A stretch of 64,000 bases of DNA from Arachis hypogaea (GCF_003086295.3 NC_092045.1:27260022-27324021); one strand, 5' to 3'; counted from the stretch's first letter, positions 20,491 through 32,957 are shown. Made by a program: numbers and translations. The notes: generated by a model not told the origin, from the letters alone.

Positions 20491-22072
20491 TGATGAGCGG
20501 ATAATTTGTACGCTTTTTGGCATTGTTTTTAGTATGTTTTTAGTATGATCTAGTTAGTTTTTAGTATATTTTTATTAGTTTTTAGGTAAAATTCACTTTT
20601 CTGGACTTTACTAGGAGTTTGTATGTTTTTCTGTGATTTCAGGTATTTTCTGGCTGAAATTGAGGGACCTGAGCAAAAATCTTATTCAGAGACTAAAAAG
20701 GACTGCATATGCTGTTGGATTCTGACCTCCCTGCACTCGAAGTGGATTTTCTGGAGCTACAGAAGCCCAATTGGCGCGCTCTCAACGGCGTTGGAAAGTA
20801 GACATCCTGGGCTTTCCAGCAATATATGATAATCCATACTTTGCCCAAGATTTGATGGCCCAAACCGGCGTTCAAAATCACCTTCAGAATTCCCAGCGTT
20901 AAACGCCGGAACTGGCACAAGGATGGGAGTTAAACGCCCAAACTGGCACCAAAGCTGGCGTTTAACTCCAAGAAGAGTCTCTACACGAAAATGCTTCAAT
21001 GCTCAGCCCAAGCACACACCAAGTGGGCCCGGAAGTGGATTTTTATGTCATTTACTCATCTCTGTAAACCCTAGGCTACTAGTTCTATATATATAGGACC
21101 TTTTACTATTGTATTATAATCTTCTGATCTTTGGAGTCTTTTGATCTTTAGATCTTTTGATCACTTTGGGAGGCTGGCCATTTGGCCATGCCTAGACCTT
21201 GTTCTTATGTATTTTCAACGGTGGAGTTTCTACACACCATAGATTAAGGTGTGGAGCTCTGCTGTACCTCGAGTATTAATGCAATTACTATTGTTCTTCT
21301 ATTCAATTCCGCTTGTTCTTGTTCTAAGATATCACTTGTTCTTCAACTTGATGAATGTGATGATCCGTGACACTCATCATCATTCTCACCTATGAACGTG
21401 TGCCTGACAACCACCTCCGTTCTACCTTAGATTGGGTGGATATCTCTTGGATTCTTTAACCGAAATCTTCGTGGTATAAGCTAGAACTGATGGCGGCATT
21501 CAAGAGAATCCGGAAGGTCTAAACCTTGTCTGTGGTATTCTGAGTAGGATTCAATGATTGAATGACTGTGACGAGCTTCAAACTCCTGAGGGCGGGGCGT
21601 TAGTGACAGACGCAAAAGAATCACTGGATTCTATTCCGGCCTGATTGAGAACCGACAGATGGATAGCCGTGCCGTGACAGGGTGCGTTGAACATTTCCAC
21701 TGAGAGGATGGGAGGTAGCCACTGACAACGGTGAAACCCTTGCATACAGCTTGCCATGGAAAGGAGTAAGAAGGATTGGATGAAGACAGTAGGAAAGCAG
21801 AGAGACGGAAGGAACACAACATCTCCATACGCTTATCTGAAATTCCCACCAATGAATTGCATAAGTATCTCTATCTTTATCTTTATGTTTTATTCATCAT
21901 TCATAACCATTTGAGTTTGCCTGACTAAGATTTACAAGGTGACCATAGCTTGCTTCATACCAACAATCTCTGTGGGATCGACCCTTACTCGCGTAAGGTT
22001 TATTACTTGGACGACCCAGTACACTTGCTGGTTAGTTGTGCGAAGTTGTAGTGATCACAATTTCGTCCACCA
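20491..22072 (+). repeat. Element B 3' LTR
   Basis: This 1582-bp copy differs from the 5' LTR by scattered single substitutions and a one-base indel visible by eye. It ends GTCCACCA, followed by the target duplication GATAG. Confidence 0.95.
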
Positions 22073-22077
22073 GATAG

Positions 22078-22948
22078 GTGTTGTCTTAAGTTTCTGAAAG
22101 GCTGCTTCGCATTCTGAGTTTCAAGTGAAGTGCTGTTCTTTCTTTAGTATGTTGAAGAAATGTTGTGAGTGGTTGGATATTGCTGGTAAAAATCGAGATA
22201 ATGCGGCCAGCCTACCATTTAATGTTGTACCTTTTACTGTTTGTTGGCTTCTCATATTTATTATTGCCTTGCATTTCTCGGGGTTTGCTTCGATGCCCCT
22301 TGATGTGAGCATGAAGCCGAGAAATTTGCCGCCCATGACTCCAAAGGCACACTTCTCAGGGTTTAGCCTCATATTATGTTGTCTTATTTGCATGAAGATT
22401 TCTTCGAGGTCGAATCCATGATCCTGGTTTTGTTTTGTTTTTACAACCATGTCGTCAACGTAGACCTCGAGATTTCTTCCTATTTGTTTGTTGAAAACTT
22501 TGTCCATTAGCCGCTGATAAATAGCACCTGCATTCTTTAAACCAAATGGCATAACCTTATAACAATAATTTCCTAATTCAGTAATGAAAGTTGTTTTGTC
22601 CTCATCTTTAGGATGCATTAGGATTTGATTATACCCTGAATATGCGTCTAAAAATCTTAAAAGGTTATATCCAGAGGCATTATCTACGAGTTTGTCAATG
22701 CAGGGAAGGGGATAGGCATCTTTTGGGCATGCCTTATTTAAATTAGTAAAATCGACACACATTCGCCATTTACCTGAGACTTTTCTTGCCATAACCACAT
22801 TGGACAACCATGTTGTAAAACTCATCTCCTTTATGAATCCTGCCTGAAGTAGTTTCCGAGTTTCCTCCAAGCATGCCGACCTTTTTGTGTCTCCCATGTT
22901 TCTTTTCTTTTGTGATATAGGTCGGACCTTTGGATCAATGCCAGGCAT
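22078..22948 (-). pseudogene. Element A reverse transcriptase, truncated
   Basis: The ORF 22948-22121 encodes a Ty3/gypsy RT: WRMCVDFTNLNKACPKDAYPL, FLDAYSGYNQI, MPFGLKNAGA and the catalytic YVDD, followed by the FLGFMLTSRGIEANP block. A TGA at 22121-22123 interrupts the next conserved segment, which continues to 22078 (ECEAAFQKL) before element B. On the other side of B the sequence is already the antisense ORF, and since B is flanked by a clean GATAG duplication, RNase H and integrase were lost before B arrived. The frame is the same as that of the protease upstream, consistent with an original gag-pol polyprotein. Confidence 0.85.
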
Positions 22949-23278
22949 GTCCGTTAGGGTCCATGCAAAGAGGTCGACATTTTTTCAAAGAATGCTGGGT
23001 ATGCTTTCTTTGTTACCTGCAAGTAGAGAGCAGCTTATGTAAGTGAAATGGTTGTCATTATTGTCTAGTGTTACCTTTTCAAGATCGTCTGTTGGTGCTG
23101 GTCTGTCTCAAAAGTCTTCTCTAGGGTTGAGGTTGGCAGCGCTTGAAATGTTTGATGCGTTGAATGTGTTTCCTGGAAGCTCGGTTCTCAGTGTATTTTC
23201 TGCTCTAATTTTAAGGCTTTCGTTGTAACAATGCCGAGCTTCCCTTTGGTCAGAATGTATGGTGGCTACCTGATCGTC

Positions 23279-23740
23279 CTATACCTGAAATTTAACGCAA
23301 AGGTGAACAGTAGATACGATAGCACCAAAAGAATTTAAAGAAGGTCTACCGAGAATGACATTATAAGGACTGAGGCAGTCCACTACTAAGAATTGAACAT
23401 CCTTTGTTGTTGATAGAGGGTAGTCACCCATTGTTACTTTCATCCATATGCTTCTGAGAATTGGTACTCGTTCCCCTGAGAAACCCACCGGTTCTCCCGA
23501 GGATGGCTGCATGATTTTGTTACTTAGCTTCATCTTCTGGAAAGTATAGTAGAATAAGACGTCGGCGCTTCTGCCTGGGTCTAGTAGGATTTCTTTAACT
23601 AGGAGATCTCCTATCTGAATCAAAATTACCACAGGATCGTCCAGATTGGCGGCCTGGGCTTGGTAGTTAGCTCGCTCGAAGGCTATGGTAGATATATTTG
23701 GTGGGTGGGCGATTTCCTCTGTCCTTTGGATCATCAGCAT
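23279..23740 (-). pseudogene. Element A aspartic protease
   Basis: The segment has the retropepsin pattern of plant Ty3/gypsy elements: LLDPGRSADVLF in place of the usual D-(S/T)-G-(S/A) active site, and a second hydrophobic-glycine block YNVILGRPSLN. The Pro after the catalytic Asp and the Arg after Gly suggest that the enzyme was already damaged. It is in frame with the 3' gag part upstream (one stop at 23744-23746) and with the RT downstream. Confidence 0.75.
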
Positions 23741-23743
23741 TGC

Positions 23744-25035
23744 TCAGTAACTCCTTTTTCTTGCCGAGCTTGTATGTCCACCTCCTGCAAACCCTCCTAT
23801 GATACAGTTGATAACCCCTCTAGTTGGTGGTGGTGGGTGCTTAGTCTTTTTGGTGATGTTTGGGTTCTGCTCGGGTTGATTATTAGCTGAGATTTGTTGA
23901 CCTTGTTTCATTCGCCCAGTCACGTACATATCCATGTGTCCCTGCCTGGCCAACCTTTCTAGGAGATCTTTTGCGATTATGTATTCATCAGTGGTGTGGC
24001 CAAACTTTTGGTGGAAAGCGCAGTGCTTAGATTTATCGACGTATCTTTGATCCTGATATGAACCTGCCCTGCTCGGTGGATTGATGATCTCCGCATTCAG
24101 TATTTCCTTGATAATATCTTCCTTTTCGGTATTGAACTGCGTGTACACGTCGTACTTTGGTGTCAGTCTGAAATGTTTCTCGTGCTCTTTGTGGTTTGGC
24201 ACCCTAGGGTGTTTTTCTTCCTCCCGCCGAGGTATCTGTCGATCTGCTCGTCGGTGTTCTCTGAGCTCTTCGATTTCCATTTGTTCGGTGGCCTTTTCTC
24301 GGAATTCTTCTAACATTCTTGGTTTTGTCACGGCTATTAATTCATGGAACTTCCTGAGTTTGAGACCACTTTTCAACGCATGTAGATGGACATCGGGATT
24401 TAGGTTGGAAATTTCCATGGTTGCCTCAAAAACCGTGTCATATAGTCTTTCAAGCTTTTGTGTTGACCTTGCCTGATGGTGCTTAAATAGTCTAACCCAC
24501 GTACATATATTCTTGACGCAGCAAAGTAATCAATGAAAAATCGAGCCATTTCTTCAAAAGAAGATATTAAACCTGCAAACAACTTAGAAAACCAAAGTAA
24601 TGCAGCACCGTCTAAGAAAGTAGGAAATGCCCGACAAAGTATAGGTTCAGAGGTATCATTAAAAAACATCATAGATTGAAATTTCTTAACGTGGACCCGA
24701 AGGTCGCTAAACCCTTGATATGGTTTGAGTCTGGTCGGCAGTACAAAATTCTTCGGCATTTGGAACTTGGCGACGCTTTCTGAGAAAGGGTTGTCAATGG
24801 TCAATTTTTCTTTCGGCGGGGTGACGTCATGGGCTTCTGCCTCCTTTGGTTTTGTACTGCTTCCATTGGAGTTTCCTTCATCGTGTGACAATTCGGCTAT
24901 CCTCCGAACTTCCGCTTGTAGCTCGACTATCTGGGCCATGAGGTCGGCCTGTGTGTGTTGTTGTACTCCATTATCTGCCATGCTTGCGGATTGAGATTCT
25001 TGCGCAAAAGAGAGTAAAAAATAGGGTAGAGACAA
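23744..25035 (-). pseudogene. Element A gag, frameshifted
   Basis: Two overlapping ORFs, 25035-24400 and 24418-23744, lie in different frames. The first has the gag capsid domain (YQGFSDLRVHVKKFQSMM, AFPTFLDGAALLWF, FIDYFAASRIYVRGLDYL). The second continues with gag (HALKSGLKLRKFHELI) and a CAFHQKFGHTTDEY zinc-knuckle-like segment. A frameshift near 24400-24418 separates them. The start ATG lies about 40 bases after the primer-binding site, so the leader is very short. Confidence 0.8.
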
Positions 25036-25076
25036 TGGTGGGGTTGGATAAATTCTGGCCCACGGTGGGTGCCAAA

Positions 25077-25390
25077 TGCTCCGTCAAAGGATACTTGTCA
25101 CCGTTATAGCTTGGCAACGTGTTTTTCAGTGGTCCCTTGAGCTTCAGGCAATGATATCCTCAGAACTGGGACTCCGGTGTGGAACCTAGAAGAAAGACTC
25201 CGACGCTCAAGTCAATAATTTTCTTTATAGAGGAGAAATAAAACAAAGTGATCGTGAAGAGACTGTCGTCGCTCCTTTAGAGCAAATAGCCGGAAATGTA
25301 CACCTTTTGCAAGTCCTTGGCGAGGTTAGCTCCCCGTATTATATATAGGGAGTGTTGTTGTTAGTGTTTGTTGACAGATTGCATGGGTAG
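25077..25390 (-). repeat. Element A 5' LTR, first part
   Basis: Homologous to the left LTR from its edge up to GCATGGGTAG, where element E was inserted. The missing remainder resumes at 32958 after E. The two parts add up to 463 bp. Confidence 0.9.
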
Positions 25391-26881
25391 TGACGAACAA
25401 TTCTTGCATGGTCTAGAATTTTACAAATAATTTCTCGTTAAAAGTATAGCTTCTAAACCAACAAGAATCCTTTCATACAAAAGATTGGTTGTCACAAGTA
25501 ACAAACCTCTAATAAAATTGATAACTGAAGTATTTAAACCTCGGGTCGTCTCTCAAGAAATTGCAGGGAAGTGTTCTTATAATTGGTTATGTAAAGATAT
25601 ATTTTAGGATTTTTGAATAAGGAAACAAGAAAAGTAAATTACAAAGGAAATCAAATGACCAGAAAAGCTCTTGGCAAGGTTTGGTGGTCAAGGATCTCTA
25701 TCCTTATCACTAACCACAACATGAGAATTGACAAGGATCAATCCCATTAAATCATCCTCTAACTAATAGTAAAGGAAAGTTAAATGAGCTATATCAATCC
25801 AAGTCCATAAGTCATAGCTCTCCACTAATTCAATTAGTGAGAACTAGAGTTAATGGCTCCCAATCATCAATTCCTTGGACATTAGTGACTCAAGAGTTCC
25901 TAAGTTACCATCCCAAGCCAAGAACATAAAAGTCTAATTTGAGATCCTCCCAAGAATTTTATCAAACACTTGAAAGGCACAACACAAAAGCATAGAAAAG
26001 CAATAAGAGATAATAAAATCCAAACAACCAATTGAAAGCATCAATAACATAAATTGAAGAAAGCAATCATAAATATGAAATATCTTAAATTGCATTAAAT
26101 AGAAAATCAAATCTAAAATGGAGTTCATAAACCAAATTAGGGAAATAAACAAATCAACAAGAGAAATAAATAAACCAAAATACTAGAACAATTAAAGTAG
26201 AAGAAACCTAAATTGAAGCAAGGTAGAATTCTGAAATTGGAAAGAAATAAACCTAAAACTAAGAGAAATCCTAAATCCTCAAACCTAGAGAGATGAGAGA
26301 GCCTCTGTCTCTAGAAACTACATCTAAAACCTAAAATTGTGAATAATGAGAAGTGATTTGATGAATGAATGATTCCCTCACTTTGAAGCCTCTAATCTGC
26401 ATTTTCTGGGCCAAAAATGGGTCATTCACGCGTATGCGTCACCCAACAGCCAGGAAACTATGGCAAATTATATATCTTTGCAAAGCCCCGAATGTTATAT
26501 TTCCAACGCAACTAGAACCGCCTCATTTGAACCTTTGTAGCTCAAGTTATGATCAATTTAGTTCAAAGAGGTCAGGGCTGACAGCTCAACGATTCCTTCA
26601 ATTTCTTGTATTCCTTCCACTTTTGCATGCTTCCTTTCCATCCTCTAAGCTATTCCTGCCCTATAAACCCTGAAGACACTTAACAAACATATCACGGCAT
26701 CGAATGGTGATAAGAGAGGATTAAACATAGCAAAGTTAAGGCCAAAGAAGCACGTTTTCAATCATAGCACAAAATTAGGAAGGAAAGTGTAAAACATGTG
26801 GATTCTGTGAATAAATGTGAGAATAGTGGATAAAATCTACTCAATTAAGCACAAGATGTATCACGAATTAGTGATGCATCA
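25391..26881 (-). repeat. Element E 3' LTR (left copy)
   Basis: A 1491-bp copy. Compared with the right copy it lacks most of the CGCGTACGCG-rich block, keeping only TCACGCGTATGCGTCACCC near 26430. Confidence 0.9.
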
Positions 26882-26896
26882 AATCTCCCCACACTT

Positions 26897-29429
26897 AAAC
26901 ATTAGCATGTCCTTATGCTAAGCTCAAGAGAAGTTATAAGAGTGAAGGCAAAATGGTAGGATGTATGAAATGCAACCTATCTGTATAAATGCAGCTAAAT
27001 GTAAAATGCTGTTACCTACTTGGTGAAAAGTAAATAAGCCTTTCAAGAACAAATATGAACTGGTGTTCACTAATTCAAATCATAAAAATGAAGTACAAAT
27101 AGACTTGCAGAAGAAAATAGCTCATGAAAGCCGGGAATAAAGAATCGAGCATCGAACCCTTACTGGAAGTGTATACATTCTAATCACTCAAGTGTTTAAG
27201 GGTCGAGTCTCTCGGTTCTCTACTAATCTTGCTTTCTAAGGCTTGCTCTTCTTCTACGAATCAACAGAAATTTAATGCACAAATACACATATCAAGAGGT
27301 CTTTTCAAGGGTTGTAATGGGGTTAGGGTCAAGGTAGGAATGTATTTGGTTAAGTGGACTGAAATTCAAATCCTTGATTAACCTAAACTTCCCACCTAAC
27401 TCAGGACAATCCATGTAATCATAATATAAAGCCTAACTATACCCATTAACTATGTTTATCACATATTCATGCATCCTAAATTTGAGTACAGTACATATGC
27501 ATTGCTATCACCATTTACTTTGGGGCATTTTGTCCCCTTTTATTATTTGCTTCTTTTTTTTCTTTTTCTATTTTTTTTCTATTTTTTCTTTTCTTTTCTT
27601 TTGTTTTTTTTCTCAATGCATATGATTAAAGTATTGAATGCAATAATATGTGCTTAACTATTGTTTTGCACATTTTCACAAGAATATACAACATCAAATT
27701 CTCAAACCAAATGTTTCTAACCCAATTTCCCCACACTTAATTCATGAGAACTTTCACTAGTCTAAGCTAACCAAGGATTCAAATTAAGAACATTATTGTT
27801 TTTCGCTTAGAGTTAATGATGTGCTAAAATAAAGAACAAATGGGTAAAATAGGCTCAAAATTGGTTTACAAAGGATAATGAAAAGGTTAAGGCCATCTGG
27901 GTATGTAAGCTATGTGAAACAAGGCCTCAATCATATAAGTTCATGCATACATCAAACAATGGAAATATAGAATTAAGCAAGACAAATATCACAATTTTAG
28001 AGAGAACAACACACACCCAAAATAAAATATTGGTTGATAAAATACAACCAATCAATTGGGCTAAAAAATCTCACTGGTTTTGTGTGTTCAAGCTCTAAAA
28101 CCATGTTCCGAAAATAAATTTCTTCAAGCAAATTCAACACAAGAATTTAATTCAAATTAGTGAAATACCTAAAATAGTTTCTTGAAAAGAAAATCATTAC
28201 TTCAACCAAATAGTGGTAAAATATGCACAAAGTCTAACTATAATGCAATCAAACATGCAAATGCAACAACTAACTACAAAGAAGAGTGAGAATTGGTGTT
28301 GGAAAGGAAGTAACTAACCCACGGAAGTCAGTATCGACCTCCCTACACTTAAAGATTGCACTGTCCTCGGTGCATGCAAAGATGTGCAAGTGGACGCGTT
28401 GCTCCAACTGATGCCTTTCTCCAAAGATCGTGCAACAGACTTATTTATTGCTTCAGTTAGAAACTTTTTCGTTTCCTTCTTGGTGGCCATCCTGAAAGAA
28501 GAGAAAAAGGAAGGGAAAGAACCCACAAGCAAAGATAGGAAAAGAAATAAAAATTTTGTGGGCTAGTGCCAAATAATAAGGTTCTCAACTACATGGTAGC
28601 TACAACATGTAAGTGAGAAAAATAATAGAAGCACAGGGCATGTCAACTAAATAGCAAACAAGTCAAGAAGCACCCAAGTAATGCAAGAAATATGCAACAA
28701 TTGAGTAAGAAAATTTTTAACACCAATGTGAAAATAACAAATATAGAAAAGAAAAAGAGAAGAAACAATAAAGTTAAAATGCCATGAATGTGAGTATGCA
28801 AATGTAACAAATAGAAGAAAAGAAAGGGAATAAGGATGAGAAGTTAAAGAAATGGAGAAGAAGGAAGTAAGAAAGGAGGACGAAAGATGGAGAAAGGATA
28901 GAAGAAAGAAGTAAGAAATGAAAAAAAAAGACGCGACGCGCACGCGCAGAGCACGCGTGTGACGCGTACGCGTTAGAGATGCGTACGCTTGGGTGATTTT
29001 GTGCCTCTAGCACAGTGTCAGCCCCAGACCATCACAACTCTCTATTCAGCACACTTTTACACCAATTTTCATGCCCACGCGTATGTGTTGCTGACGCTTA
29101 CGCGTGGGTTGAACTTTCTACAGGGGACGCGTACACATGTGGTACGCGTACGCATGGTGTGGCTTGTGCGCCACCACACCCCTTCCGTGCGTCTCTCACG
29201 CAACTTTCTGTTTAGTTGTGCATACACAAACGACGGGTGCGCGTCGATCCCTCTTTTTTTATGCAGAATGCAGAATGTAAATGATGATGCAGAATTTACG
29301 AATTAACACTGATAAAATTAAAATAAAATAAAACTAAGAATAAAAAGAGACGATCGTACCATGGTGGGTTGTCTCCCACCTAGCACTTTTAGTTATTGTC
29401 CTTAAGTTGGACATTTGGTGAGCTCCTTG
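26897..29429 (-). other. Element E 3' untranslated region
   Basis: No gene is seen in these 2.5 kb. It contains a pyrimidine-rich tract (27545-27612), two further polypurine-like copies on the minus strand (TTAAGTGTGGGGAAATT at about 27726-27742 and TTTAAGTGTAGGGAGG at about 28337-28352) and a palindrome-rich CpG cluster at 28931-29160. Confidence 0.6.
28931..29160. repeat. CGCGTACGCG-type palindrome cluster of element E
   Basis: Repeated alternating purine-pyrimidine blocks such as GACGCGTACGCGT (28961-28973), and an inverted pair CCCACGCGTA (29074-29083) / TACGCGTGGG (29099-29108) with a 15-base loop. Similar blocks are in the right LTR at 32437-32510. Confidence 0.85.
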
Positions 29430-31181
29430 TCATGGTGGCTTGTGCTTGAACTCATCATGAAATCTCCACCAATGTTTGTAATTCCAGTGGTCTCCGGGAT
29501 CCCAAACTAGGCACAATGAGCCTTCAAGCAAGTTGAAGCAAGTGATAAGGCCCCAAGAGTGTTGATTGTTGGAATGAATTCCGGGGTCCCAAACCTTGCT
29601 TTTGCACCCGTCTTCTTGTTGATCATCATTGTTCCAACCGGGTGGCAAGCAATTTGAATTCTTATTGAAGCGTCCAAACAACTTCCTAGACCCATGCAAT
29701 CGAGCTCTACACCAATCCTTGCACTTCAACTTGGAGCATGTAAGCATAGTGAACCTTGCATGATAACTCCTATCACTGACCATCTCCCTCTTACTCTTAA
29801 AGCCACAAAGAGCTCTAAGCTGACCATCTATCTCAAGGAAACCATATTCAAGTGGAATGAGAAAGCTAAGGGATATGAATTTTACCCACTTGAATGTTGT
29901 GAAAGATGATAGTGACTTAGGGGGAGAGGTCTCCAACAACTTTGGCAAGGTGATTTGAAGTTCCACTCCCATGTGTTCTTTCTTGACAACTTCCACCTCT
30001 TTGCGATCTTCTTCAATATCAACCTCTCCCTCTTGCTAGTTTTTTTCCAATTCAATCTCTTTTTCATTGCTCACCAAGGGCATGGGAGGTTGTGCTTCGT
30101 CCTCTTTGGTCTCCATGTCAAATCTAGTGGAAGAGGATTCAATTGCAGATAAGAATTCATCAATGATTGAATCCATCTCTGGATCAACCTCTTTGAAATC
30201 TTCAACCATGATATGTCTTGGAGGTTGTACACCCTCCTCAACATCAACATCAAACACCTTGGAAGGAGGCTCTATGACTGGACTTTTCCATGGAGGTTTC
30301 GCATCTCCCAAGTCTTCAACCACTTCCTCTTCTGTGATAATTTCGGTTTTCTCCACTTGCTCCAATACAAAATCAAATTCCTCCTTGATGTTTTCCTTTA
30401 CTAATTCTTTAACCACCCCTTCGCCTTCAAGAGTCTCTACTACCTCCACCTTTTGGGCCTTCTCTAGCTTCTTTTGAAGTATGAATTCGTAAAGACGATC
30501 CATTCTCTCTTGTTCCAGGTCAGTAGCATCATTGGGATCATGTTGCTCTTGGATTGATGGATATGGGTATTCTTACACGGAAGGTGGTGGTGCACTAAAG
30601 CTTGAGGGCTGAATATTGGAGGTAGAGGATTGATTCCTGCGGGATATAAGATATTGGAGTTTAGAGGTGAGACCAATGAGCTTAGAGATAAGTGTGTTGT
30701 TATCCAACGGAGGTTGGGGTGGATAGGAGGGTTCATTTGTTGGGAGAAAGGGCTCATAATACGGAGATGGTTCCTCTTGATAAGGATATGGAGATGGTGT
30801 ATATTGAGGTGATGGTTCTAAGTATGGCTCATAAGGCTCTTGGTATGGTGGGTAAGGATTAGGGTCATATGGGGGTGTTTGGTGGTAAGGTGCTTGTGAG
30901 TATGGTGGTTCAAAATTATGTTGAGGAGGGGGTTCATAGGCGTATGGTGGTGGTTGTTGATAATCAAAAGAGTGCTCACCATAGCTATCATCTTGATATG
31001 CTTCTTGGAATGGCTCTTGGTTATAGTATGTTGGTGGAGGTTGTTACCAAGAGGGTTGATCAAATCCTTGTGGCTCCTCCCAACCTTGATTGTTCCAACC
31101 TTGATGCATATTCTCATTGTAACCTCCATTCCCTACAACATAATTTGAACTAAACTCATAGCCAAAGGGGTGAGAATTCAT
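29430..31181 (-). pseudogene. Single ORF of element E, three in-frame stops
   Basis: From ATG 31181 one reading frame extends to the stop at 29430, about 583 codons, broken by stops near 31046, 30557 and 30036. The N-terminal third is Pro/Tyr/Gln-rich (QPPPYAYEPPPQHNFEPPY), the middle is acidic and probably coiled (KELVKENIKEEFDFVLEQVE), and the C-terminus has conserved-looking Trp/Cys/His-rich blocks (CKDWCRARLHGSRKLFGRF, PPGWNNDDQQ, WNYKHWWRFHDEFKH). I do not recognise a named family; the C-terminal blocks look like predicted proteins seen repeatedly in legume genomes. It occupies the gag position and may be a gag derivative. No protease follows. Confidence 0.6.
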
Positions 31182-31332
31182 AGTAGCTAAAGAAAATAAA
31201 AACAAAAACTAGTAAAAATAAGCAACTAATTCCTAAACTAACAAAAACTAGCAAACAAGCAAAAAAAAGCAAATATTTACAATAACCAATAATAAGGCCC
31301 ATGTTTGCAATTCTCCGGCAACGGCGCCATTT

Positions 31333-32952
31333 TGACGAACAGATTCTTGTGTGGTCTAGAATTTTACAAATAAGTTCTCGTTGAAAGTATAGCTTCTAAA
31401 CCAAAAGAATCTTTTCATACAAAAGATTGGTTGTCACAAGTAACAAACCCCTAATAAAATTGATAACCGAATAATTTAAATCTCGGGTCGTCTCTCAAGA
31501 AATTGCAGGGAAGTGTTCTTATAATTGGTTACGTAAAGATATATTTTGGGGTTTTTGAATAAGGAAACAAGAAAAGTAACTTGCAAAGGAAATCAAATGA
31601 CCAGAAAAGCTCTTGGCAAGGTTTGGTGGTCAAGGATCTCTATCCTTATCACTAACCACAACATGAGAATTGACAAGGATCAATCCCATTAAATCATCCT
31701 CTAACTAATAGTAAAGAAAAGTTAAATGAGCTATATCAATCCAAGTCCATAAGTCATAGCTCTCCACTAATTCAATTAGTGAGAACTAGAGTTAATGGCT
31801 CCCAATCATCAATTCCTTGGACATTAGTGACTCAAGAGTTCCTAAGTTACCATCCCAAGCCAAGAACATAAAAGTCTAATTTGAGATCCTCCCAAGCATT
31901 TTATCAAACACTTCGAAAGCACAACACAAAAACATAGAAAAGCAATAAGAGATAATAAAATCCAAACAACCAATTGAAAGCATCAATAACATAAATTGAA
32001 GAAAGCAATCATAAATATGAAATACCTCAAATTGCATGAAATAGAAAATCAAATCTAACATGGAGTTCATAAACCAAATTAGGGAAATAAACAAATCAAC
32101 AAGAGAAATAAATAAACCAAAATACTAGAATAATCAAAGTAGAAGAAACCTAAATTAAAGCAAGGTAGAATTCTGAAATTGGGAAGAAATAAACCTAAAA
32201 CTAAGAGAAATCCTAAATCCTAAAACTAAGAGAAATCCTAAATCCTAAAACCTAGAGAGAGGAGAGAGCCTCTCTCTCTAGAAGCTAAATCTAAAACCTA
32301 AAATTGTGAACAATGAGAAGTGATTTGATGAATGAATGATTCTCCCACTCTGTAGCCTCTAATATGTGTTTTCTGGGCCAAAAACTGGGTCAAAAACAGC
32401 CTAGAAATCGCCCCTAACACGTGGCTCTGTCACGTATACGCATCGCCCACGCGTACGCGTCGCTTGTCTGCCGCACTATCCACGTGTACGCGTCATTCAT
32501 GCGTACGCATCGCCCAACAGCCATACAACTATAGTAAATTATATATCGTTGCAAATCCCCAGATGTTAGCTTTCCAAGGCAACTGGAACCGCCTCATTTG
32601 GACCTCTGTAGCTCAAGTTATAATCGATTTAGTGCAAAGAGGTCAGGGCTGACAGCTCAGCGATTCCTTCAATTTCTTGTATTCCTTCCACTTTTGCATG
32701 CTTCCTTTCCATCCTCTAAGCCATTCTTGCCCTATGAACCCTGAAGGCACTTAACAAATATATCACAGCATCGAATGGTGATAAGAGAGGATTAAACATA
32801 GCAAATTTAAGGCCAAAGAAGCACGTTTTCAATCATAACACAAAATTAGGAAAGAAAGTGTAAAACATGCAGATTCTGTGAATAAATATGAAAATAGTGG
32901 ATAAAATCCACTCAATTAAACACAAGATGTACCACGAATTAGTGGTGCATCA
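31333..32952 (-). repeat. Element E 5' LTR (right copy)
   Basis: A 1620-bp copy with a GC-rich segment at about 32410-32515 made of CGCGTACGCG-like units. It also has a small local tandem duplication (CTAAGAGAAATCCTAAATCC at about 32200-32240) absent from the left copy. Confidence 0.9.
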
Positions 32953-32957
32953 GGTAG

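Larger units (their letters stand above)
12015..22072 (+). mobile_element. Element B: non-autonomous Athila-like LTR retrotransposon
   Basis: The LTRs are 12015-13595 (1581 bp) and 20491-22072 (1582 bp), with TG...CA ends and a perfect 5-bp target duplication GATAG (12010-12014 and 22073-22077). The primer site after the 5' LTR reads TTTTTGGCGCCGTTGCCGGG (from 13598), the tRNA-Asp type common in Athila relatives. The order is LTR, long leader with palindrome array 1, gag-protease (15226-17564, broken), palindrome array 2, intact second ORF (18446-19570), hairpin plus TTTAAGTTTGGTGTTG, LTR. No RT, RNase H or integrase is present, so it needs proteins from a relative. In Arachis, FIDEL and its non-autonomous relative Feral are the families I would compare first. 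It is inserted in element A. Confidence 0.9.
25391..32952 (-). mobile_element. Element E: non-autonomous LTR retrotransposon with one degenerate ORF
   Basis: The LTRs are 25391-26881 (1491 bp, 3' LTR) and 31333-32952 (1620 bp, 5' LTR), each starting TGACGAACA and ending GCATCA on the plus strand. The perfect target duplication is GGTAG (25386-25390 and 32953-32957), and element A's LTR reads continuously across the insertion. The primer site on the minus strand next to the right LTR is TGGCGCCGTTGCCGGAGA (about 31313-31330). A polypurine tract (AAGTGTGGGGAGATT) abuts the left LTR at about 26882-26896. The internal 4.45 kb holds one broken ORF and no protease, RT or integrase. The size difference between the LTRs is mostly a block rich in ACGCGTACGCGT-type repeats lost from the left copy. 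Confidence 0.9.

Noticed and set aside
30067..30477. Ser/Thr-rich 136-aa plus-strand ORF
   Set aside because: Exact complement of the acidic part of the element E ORF; composition is a shadow effect.
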